Origin: Bacillota bacterium
Lineage (GTDB): Bacteria > Bacillota_E > Sulfobacillia > Sulfobacillales > Sulfobacillaceae
Direction of reading: 5' to 3'
Assembly: GCA_021802225.1 (NCBI GenBank)
Contig: JAKAAS010000095.1
Span: forward strand, 1 to 6,825
Length of the DNA stretch: 6,825 nt
In this document: piece by piece, positions 5,057 through 6,825 of the stretch
How positions within the stretch are numbered: the stretch's first letter is position 1
How the letters are laid out: every line of letters starts with the position of its first letter
Made by a program: the position numbers and the translations under genes
The notes under the pieces: model-generated
Databases searched by the model: none
Told to the model about the DNA's origin: nothing
Seen by the model: the letters and a program-made list of their open reading frames with translations, nothing else

Positions 5057-5848
5057 GTGAACACGATCCGGAAGTTGTTGCTGATGTCTGCTTGGATTCT
5101 ATTGGCGAGTTCTCAAACCCGTCCTTGCGCGGTGGCGCTTGGCTCCGCTCTGACCCCAGGGCAGCGCCAGCAGATGACCGCATATTTTCATGCGGGACCT
5201 GCCGCCAAAGTGGTCACCGTGGGCGGGCCTGAGCACAGCGCCGGGAATGCCCGCCTGATGTCGGCCGCCTGCGTTCTGGTGCAGGTTGGGACGCCGGACT
5301 CTGGCGTGCAGGTGCGGGTCTACCACATCACGCAAGTCAGTGCGCTGATGTATGCGGTAGCTCTCGGCGCGGCTGGACTAGACCGCGACCAGGTGGTGGT
5401 GGCGGCGCCCTTTGGCATTACGGGACGGGGCGCGCTGCCGGCCGTGTGGGCAGCCTGCCAGGCAGCGGGCCAGCCTGTCTCCCCTGCGGGGCAGCGCGCG
5501 GCCCAAGACGAGTTGCGCCTCATGGTCCTTGTGGGAAAGCATGGCCATGACATGGATCAGGCAGCGCGGCTGTTCTGGGGGCTTAGCCATGATTCTCAGG
5601 GCCTGCGGGACGGACCCTTGCGCCAACTGGCGATGGGGAGGGCCAAGCGCTTGGGAGTCACGCTGACTGCTGGCCAGGCGGCCGAAGTGGCGCGGGTGAT
5701 GATGACGGCAAGAGCCGTCCATGTCCATGCGTCCACGGCGCCGCCACGCCGGCACGAAATGCCGCAAGGCCTGTGGCACTCGTGGTGGAGGTGGGCCAAG
5801 GAACAGGTCTGCGCCGTCTGGATTGACGTTCAGCACATCTTTTCCTAA
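5057..5848 (+). CDS. Secreted DUF1002 (YpuA-like) protein
   Basis: The 263-aa product has a basic start (MNTIRK) and a hydrophobic segment (about 7-19) typical of an export signal. The body matches the DUF1002 pattern I know from Bacillus YpuA and related secreted proteins: 'ALGSALTPGQRQQM' (27-40), 'VQVRVYHITQVSALMY' (84-99, where relatives read xxYNIT), 'VVVAAPFGITGRGAL' (113-127) and 'LGVTLTAGQAAEVARVM' (199-215). The family's function is not known to me. The Trp-rich C-terminus (about 237-263) is not part of the pattern. The start is uncertain: the GTG at 5057 has a weak GGAA 7 nt upstream and gives a proper signal peptide; an ATG at 5084 has GGAAG at 9 nt but would lose the basic n-region. 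The gene is divergent from the lipoprotein gene and 59 bp before cysS; no clear promoter of its own is visible. Confidence 0.82.
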   Translation: MNTIRKLLLMSAWILLASSQTRPCAVALGSALTPGQRQQMTAYFHAGPAAKVVTVGGPEHSAGNARLMSAACVLVQVGTPDSGVQVRVYHITQVSALMYAVALGAAGLDRDQVVVAAPFGITGRGALPAVWAACQAAGQPVSPAGQRAAQDELRLMVLVGKHGHDMDQAARLFWGLSHDSQGLRDGPLRQLAMGRAKRLGVTLTAGQAAEVARVMMTARAVHVHASTAPPRRHEMPQGLWHSWWRWAKEQVCAVWIDVQHIFS

Positions 5849-5851
5849 AAT
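5823..5851 (+). promoter_or_regulatory. Probable sigma-A promoter for cysS, across the DUF1002 stop codon
   Basis: TTGACG (5823-5828) and TAAAAT (5846-5851) lie exactly 17 bp apart, each with five of six consensus bases. The -10 includes the TAA stop of the DUF1002 gene. The predicted start near 5858 leaves a leader of about 50 nt, too short for a T-box. Confidence 0.62.
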
Positions 5852-5907
5852 GCAGGGAACAGCCTTGACCATGAATCCTGTGGAAGGGCGGGAAAGGGCG
5901 AGGTCCC

Positions 5908-6825
5908 ATGATCCAAATTTATGATAGTCTGACACGCAAGAAGCTACCGTTTGCACCGTTGCATCCTCCCGATGTGTCGATTTATGTCTGCGGGGTGACA
6001 CCTTATGCGGAAGCGCATGTGGGCCATGCGCGCCCGGCAGTGATGTGGGATGTAATCAAAAGGCACCTGACCCGGCACGGGTATTTTGTGCGCCACGTGC
6101 AGAACTTTACGGACATTGACGATAAGATCGTGAAGCAGGCGCAAGCGGTTAATATCGGCACGGGAGAACTGGCCCAAAAGCATATGGCGCAGTATACGGC
6201 CCTCATGTCCCGGCTCCGTGTCATCCCGCCGGATTTTGCACCGAGGGTGACGGAAAACATTCATGGCATCACCGCTTTTGTTGAGGAATTGGTGGAGGCC
6301 AAGGCGGCCTATGTGTCAGGGCATGATGTGTACTTTTCGGTGAGAGACGACACCACATACGGCCAGCTCTCGGGCCGCAAAGTTGAAGATCTGTACGCCG
6401 GTGTGCGGGCGGCAGTGCATGAGGGCAAGCGCGATCCCGAAGATTTCGCGCTGTGGAAAAGCGCGCCGGAGACAGAGCCCGGATGGCCGAGTCCCTGGGG
6501 ATACGGGCGCCCGGGCTGGCATATCGAATGCTCCGCCATGGCGTATCAATACTTGGGCCGGCAGTTTGACTTGCACGGCGGCGGGATTGACCTGATTTTC
6601 CCCCACCATGAAAATGAGCGGGCCCAATCCATGGGGCATTTCGGGTGTGAACCCGCTCAATATTGGGTGCATAATGGACTGATCACGCAAAATGGTGTAA
6701 AAATGTCTAAATCTCTCGGCAATGGTCTGAGCCTCAGGGAGCTTCTCGAACAGATTGACCCGGTGGTGCTGAGAACATACCTGCTGAGCGTGCACTACCG
6801 CTCACCCCTCGACTTCCGTGTGGAG
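5908..6825 (+). CDS. cysS: Cysteinyl-tRNA synthetase, N-terminal two thirds (3' truncated by window)
   Basis: CysRS charges tRNA-Cys with cysteine. The frame is open from the ATG at 5908 to the window edge, giving 306 residues of an expected 460 or so. The class I catalytic core is complete: the HIGH motif is HVGH (37-40) in 'CGVTPYAEAHVGHARPA', and 'KMSKS' is at 265-269. The four zinc ligands that give cysteine specificity are present as C28, C208 (in 'GWHIECSAM'), H233 and E237 (in 'FPHHENE'). 'QNFTDIDDKI' (65-74) is also typical. The HIGH-side signature reads CGVTPY rather than the usual CGPTVY, a form also seen in mycothiol ligase MshC, but the remaining motifs ('HENERAQS', 'KMSKSLGN') favour CysS. 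A GGAAAGGG/GAGG purine stretch precedes the start. In Bacillus cysS follows gltX and cysE, which are not here; this gene appears to have its own promoter. Confidence 0.93.
   Translation, partial: MIQIYDSLTRKKLPFAPLHPPDVSIYVCGVTPYAEAHVGHARPAVMWDVIKRHLTRHGYFVRHVQNFTDIDDKIVKQAQAVNIGTGELAQKHMAQYTALMSRLRVIPPDFAPRVTENIHGITAFVEELVEAKAAYVSGHDVYFSVRDDTTYGQLSGRKVEDLYAGVRAAVHEGKRDPEDFALWKSAPETEPGWPSPWGYGRPGWHIECSAMAYQYLGRQFDLHGGGIDLIFPHHENERAQSMGHFGCEPAQYWVHNGLITQNGVKMSKSLGNGLSLRELLEQIDPVVLRTYLLSVHYRSPLDFRVE

Noticed and set aside
5849..5907. T-box or other riboswitch before cysS
   Set aside because: T-boxes often precede aminoacyl-tRNA synthetase genes in Firmicutes, but the leader is only about 50 nt and lacks a T-box sequence and terminator.
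5378..6001. Open frame of 207 codons antisense to the DUF1002 gene and the start of cysS
   Set aside because: It runs across the cysS promoter and two well supported genes on the opposite strand, and the translation shows no domain.
6316..6795. Open frame of 159 codons antisense to cysS
   Set aside because: The + strand here carries the zinc-binding and KMSKS motifs of CysS without interruption.
1..6825. CRISPR array, transposase, tRNA or rRNA genes
   Set aside because: No regularly spaced repeats, transposase-like frames, terminal inverted repeats or tRNA/rRNA-like sequence were seen; apart from the 25-bp pair I see no repeated DNA of note.

Overview
The window looks like chromosomal DNA of a GC-rich, endospore-forming Firmicute. 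A Sulfobacillus-like or other deep-branching clostridial lineage is my best guess from gene content and order, not from a database match. The left half carries the conserved bacillar/clostridial block disA (3' end only) - yacL - ispD - ispF on the + strand, and the right edge carries cysS (5' part only). In Bacillus the order is radA-disA-yacL-ispD-ispF-gltX-cysE-cysS. Here gltX and cysE are absent between ispF and cysS, and a cell-envelope gene group takes their place.

Region by region: 1-138 is the C-terminus of a DisA-like c-di-AMP synthase, ending in an intrinsic terminator (138-165). 166-346 holds a probable promoter and a long leader for yacL. 347-1447 is yacL, a membrane-anchored PIN-TRAM protein, followed by a strong hairpin (1462-1493). 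1538-2257 (ispD) and 2223-2735 (ispF) overlap and encode two MEP-pathway enzymes for isoprenoid precursors. 2711-3388 (-) is a secreted CwlD-type N-acetylmuramoyl-L-alanine amidase whose 3' end overlaps that of ispF. 3490-3765 (-) is a small acidic protein of unknown function, and 3762-4952 (-) is a predicted lipoprotein with propeller-like repeats. These three minus-strand genes probably form one transcription unit (lipoprotein - small protein - amidase) starting from a promoter near 4979-5007. Divergent from it is a secreted DUF1002 (YpuA-like) protein (5057-5848, +). A good sigma-A-type promoter spans the DUF1002 stop codon and drives cysS (5908 to the window edge, +).

The housekeeping genes supply c-di-AMP, isoprenoid precursors (which feed undecaprenyl phosphate for wall synthesis) and cysteinyl-tRNA. 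The inserted group appears to work outside the membrane, on peptidoglycan, possibly in spore cortex maturation. The least explained parts are the lipoprotein/91-aa pair beside the amidase, a His-to-Asp change in a conserved IspF motif, and an exact 25-bp duplication that begins at base 1 and recurs inside the 91-aa gene. That duplication may be an assembly artefact.
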